Source of the DNA: an uncultured Synergistaceae bacterium
GTDB lineage: Bacteria; Synergistota; Synergistia; Synergistales; Aminobacteriaceae
DNA length: 15,797 nt
NCBI GenBank assembly: GCA_937870605.1
Contig: CALMZW010000186.1
Location: 1-15,797 of the forward strand
Reading direction: 5' to 3'
The position numbers and the translations under genes are program-made. The notes under the pieces were generated by a model. The model worked only from the letters and a program-made list of their open reading frames with translations. It searched no databases and had not been told where the DNA came from. Positions 13,909-15,797 of the stretch are shown here, piece after piece. Position 1 is the first letter of the stretch. Every line of letters begins with the position of its first letter.

Positions 13909-15797
13909 GATTCCCTCCTCTTGAGAAACTCGTTCGCGAGGTCGAACAGGGAACGCATTGTCGCTTCCAGCGCCCTGGAGTCGGACAGCGCGTTTTCCAT
14001 CCGCCCCTCGCGGGCCGAGGCCTCGAGTCGCGCCGCGATCTCGGAAGCGCTCCGGTCATCGAAATACGAAGCCTGCCCCTTCAGTCGGTGCGCCGCCTCT
14101 TCCGTCCCGGCGGCGTCGTTTCGCTCGACGCACTCCCGGAGCGCGGCAAGATGCGCCGGAGCCACTTCGACAAAGGCGCGCAGGATGGGCGCCATGAACA
14201 TCGGGTCGTTCCCCGCGAGCCGGGCGATCGCCGAGAGTCCGGGCATATCGCATCCGTTGTCCGAAGGCGTCCCGCATCCCGATGCGACCCTTCCCGCAAT
14301 TCGGAGGATATCCTCGCGGTGAACGGGCTTCGAAAGATAGTCGTCCATGCCCGCCGCGAGGCAGCGCTCGCGGTCTCCCTTCATGGCGTACGCGGTCATC
14401 GCGACGATCGGCGTCCGTTTCGGGGCGTTGCGTTCGAGGGCGCGGATCTTCCGGGTCGCGTCGAGTCCGTCCATGACGGGCATCTTGACGTCCATCAGGA
14501 TCAGGTCGTAGGTCGCGGACCGGAACCGCCGGACGGCTTCCTCCCCGTTCTCGGCCACATCGATGGTCCAGTTCGTGTTCCGGAGCAGTCCCAGGGCCAC
14601 TTCCCGGTTCATCGGCTCATCCTCGGCGAGAAGCACGCGCATCGGGGTTCCGGACGCGCCTCCGGTCTCTTCGGGGTGTGCAGCCCCCGACGCCGTCCCG
14701 GACTCTCCGGAGTCTTCCGCGACGTTCACGGGGAATTCGACGCGGAACGACGTCCCCGTTTCGCCGCTCTGGACGGAGATATCGCCGCCGAGGAGGACGG
14801 CGAGCCGTTTCGCGACCGGCAGCCCGAGGCCGCTTCCGTGACGGCTTTTCGAATCTCCGAGCTGAACGTAGCTTTCGAAGACGCGGGGCAGATCTTCGGA
14901 CGGGATCCCGACTCCGGTGTCGGACACCGTAATGATCACGTTCATCGCGTCCTGACGGCCTTCCTTCGCGGATGCGCACACCGACACGGAGATGGAGCCC
15001 CGAATAGTGAATTTCACGGCGTTGTCGAGGAGGTTGTTCAGAATCTGTTCCACCCGGAAGGCGTCTCCCAGAACCGCATCCGGGAGCGCTCCATCCGTCC
15101 GGAGTTCCAGGACGAGCCCCTTTTCTTCGGCCGCGGGCCGGTGATACTCCAGAACGCGCGCGACGGGCTCCATGAGAAAGAAGCGTTCCTCCTCAAGCGT
15201 CATGCGCCCCTCTTCGATCTTCGAGAGGTCCAGAATGTCGTTCACCAGCCGGACGAGCCGGTTTCCGGACAGCTGGACGGACTCGAGGTACGAACGCTGC
15301 TCTTCGTCCAGTTCGGTGTCGAGCGCCAGGTTCGTCATGCCGATGACGGCGTTCAGCGGCGTGCGGAGTTCGTGGCTCGCCCAGGAGAGGAACTCGCTCT
15401 TCGCGAGGTTCGCGCGTTCCGATTCGTCGCGCGCGAGCCGCAGCTCCCGTTCCAGGATGCGTCGGCCGCTGATCTCCCGTTCCAGATTGGACATTGCGTC
15501 CCGCAGCTCCCTGGTTCGCTGCTCCACCTGGGACTCGAGCCCCTCGTTGAGGACCGCCAGCTCCTGTTCCATGCGCTGTCGTTCCGTGACGTCGTGGACG
15601 ATGGCGTACAGGACGCGCCTGCCGCCGACCTCGGAGGCGGAGCTGTAGACGTCCACGGGAAGCTCCCGGCCGTCGGCGAGACGATGCCGGAAGAAAAATC
15701 GGGTTTTTTTGCCGGAGGCCGCATCCAGGAGATTTTTGTGAATCCGGTGCTCGCGAAGCGGGTTGATCTGAGAGATATTCATGGAACAGAGCTGCTC
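13905..15797 (-). CDS. Hybrid histidine kinase (PAS-HisKA-HATPase-REC-HPt), N-terminus beyond the window
   Basis: The gene is cut by the right edge; the frame is open to base 15797, and the first visible codons (LCSMNISQINP) already belong to a PAS domain, so the ATG at 15782 is internal. Visible residues number 630. They show the end of a PAS/PAC unit (to about 75), a coiled-coil linker, HisKA with H142 in SHELRTPLN, an ATPase with NLLDNAVKF, DTGVGIP and GSGLGLPVAK, a receiver with AEDE and D436 in LMDVKMP, and a C-terminal HPt domain with H570 in AHRLKG. It thus holds three of the four stations of a His-Asp-His-Asp relay, and the response regulator overlapping its stop supplies the fourth. 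Whether there is a membrane sensor further upstream cannot be seen. Confidence 0.94.
   Translation of the reverse strand, partial: EQLCSMNISQINPLREHRIHKNLLDAASGKKTRFFFRHRLADGRELPVDVYSSASEVGGRRVLYAIVHDVTERQRMEQELAVLNEGLESQVEQRTRELRDAMSNLEREISGRRILERELRLARDESERANLAKSEFLSWASHELRTPLNAVIGMTNLALDTELDEEQRSYLESVQLSGNRLVRLVNDILDLSKIEEGRMTLEEERFFLMEPVARVLEYHRPAAEEKGLVLELRTDGALPDAVLGDAFRVEQILNNLLDNAVKFTIRGSISVSVCASAKEGRQDAMNVIITVSDTGVGIPSEDLPRVFESYVQLGDSKSRHGSGLGLPVAKRLAVLLGGDISVQSGETGTSFRVEFPVNVAEDSGESGTASGAAHPEETGGASGTPMRVLLAEDEPMNREVALGLLRNTNWTIDVAENGEEAVRRFRSATYDLILMDVKMPVMDGLDATRKIRALERNAPKRTPIVAMTAYAMKGDRERCLAAGMDDYLSKPVHREDILRIAGRVASGCGTPSDNGCDMPGLSAIARLAGNDPMFMAPILRAFVEVAPAHLAALRECVERNDAAGTEEAAHRLKGQASYFDDRSASEIAARLEASAREGRMENALSDSRALEATMRSLFDLANEFLKRRES

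Noticed and set aside
15780..15782. ATG near the right edge as the start of the hybrid kinase
   Set aside because: It falls inside a PAS domain and the frame continues upstream to the window edge.
1..15797. Mobile elements, CRISPR arrays, tRNA or rRNA genes, phage genes
   Set aside because: No transposase, integrase, regular repeat-spacer pattern, cloverleaf or rRNA motif was seen on either strand.

Overview
The window is about 15.8 kb of GC-rich bacterial chromosome packed with metabolic and signalling genes. I see no mobile element, CRISPR array, rRNA or tRNA. The mix of a TRAP transporter beside an N-acyl-D-amino-acid deacylase, a CitB-type response regulator driven by a hybrid kinase, and a large HBM-like chemoreceptor, with strong AGGAGG ribosome sites, suggests an amino-acid- or organic-acid-using anaerobe. 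Synergistota is my best guess. That is inference from gene content and style, since no marker gene is present.

Layout. (a) 172-6262, plus strand: a near-consensus sigma70 promoter and an unfamiliar three-part transcription regulator, then a TRAP transporter (dctP, dctQ, dctM) and a D-aminoacylase-type amidohydrolase. The close spacing of dctQ, dctM and the deacylase implies one transcript, with a strong hairpin between dctP and dctQ that could set the stoichiometry of binding protein to permease. The plausible job is import of an acylated (D-)amino acid or similar carboxylate, followed by cytoplasmic deacylation. (b) 6335-7762, minus: a type I glutamine synthetase, convergent with the deacylase. 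(c) 7801-10671: a copper-handling block with a CopZ-like HMA chaperone and a CopA-type P1B ATPase, both on the plus strand. A small unknown gene on the minus strand lies exactly between them. A CsoR-box-like sequence overlaps the chaperone promoter, and a 20-bp bidirectional terminator ends the block. (d) 10683-10949, minus: a small protein with a BFD-like body and a Cys/Gly/His-rich tail. (e) 11018-15797, minus: a signalling operon read from right to left, with a hybrid kinase (PAS-HisKA-HATPase-REC-HPt, N-terminus outside the window), a CitB-family response regulator that must start at a non-ATG codon, and a chemoreceptor.

The points most worth a second look are the interleaved copper locus, the degenerate BFD protein with a metal-binding tail under a 33-bp interrupted palindrome, the CTG/ATT start of the response regulator, the hairpin between dctP and dctQ, and the unassigned regulator of the TRAP/deacylase operon.
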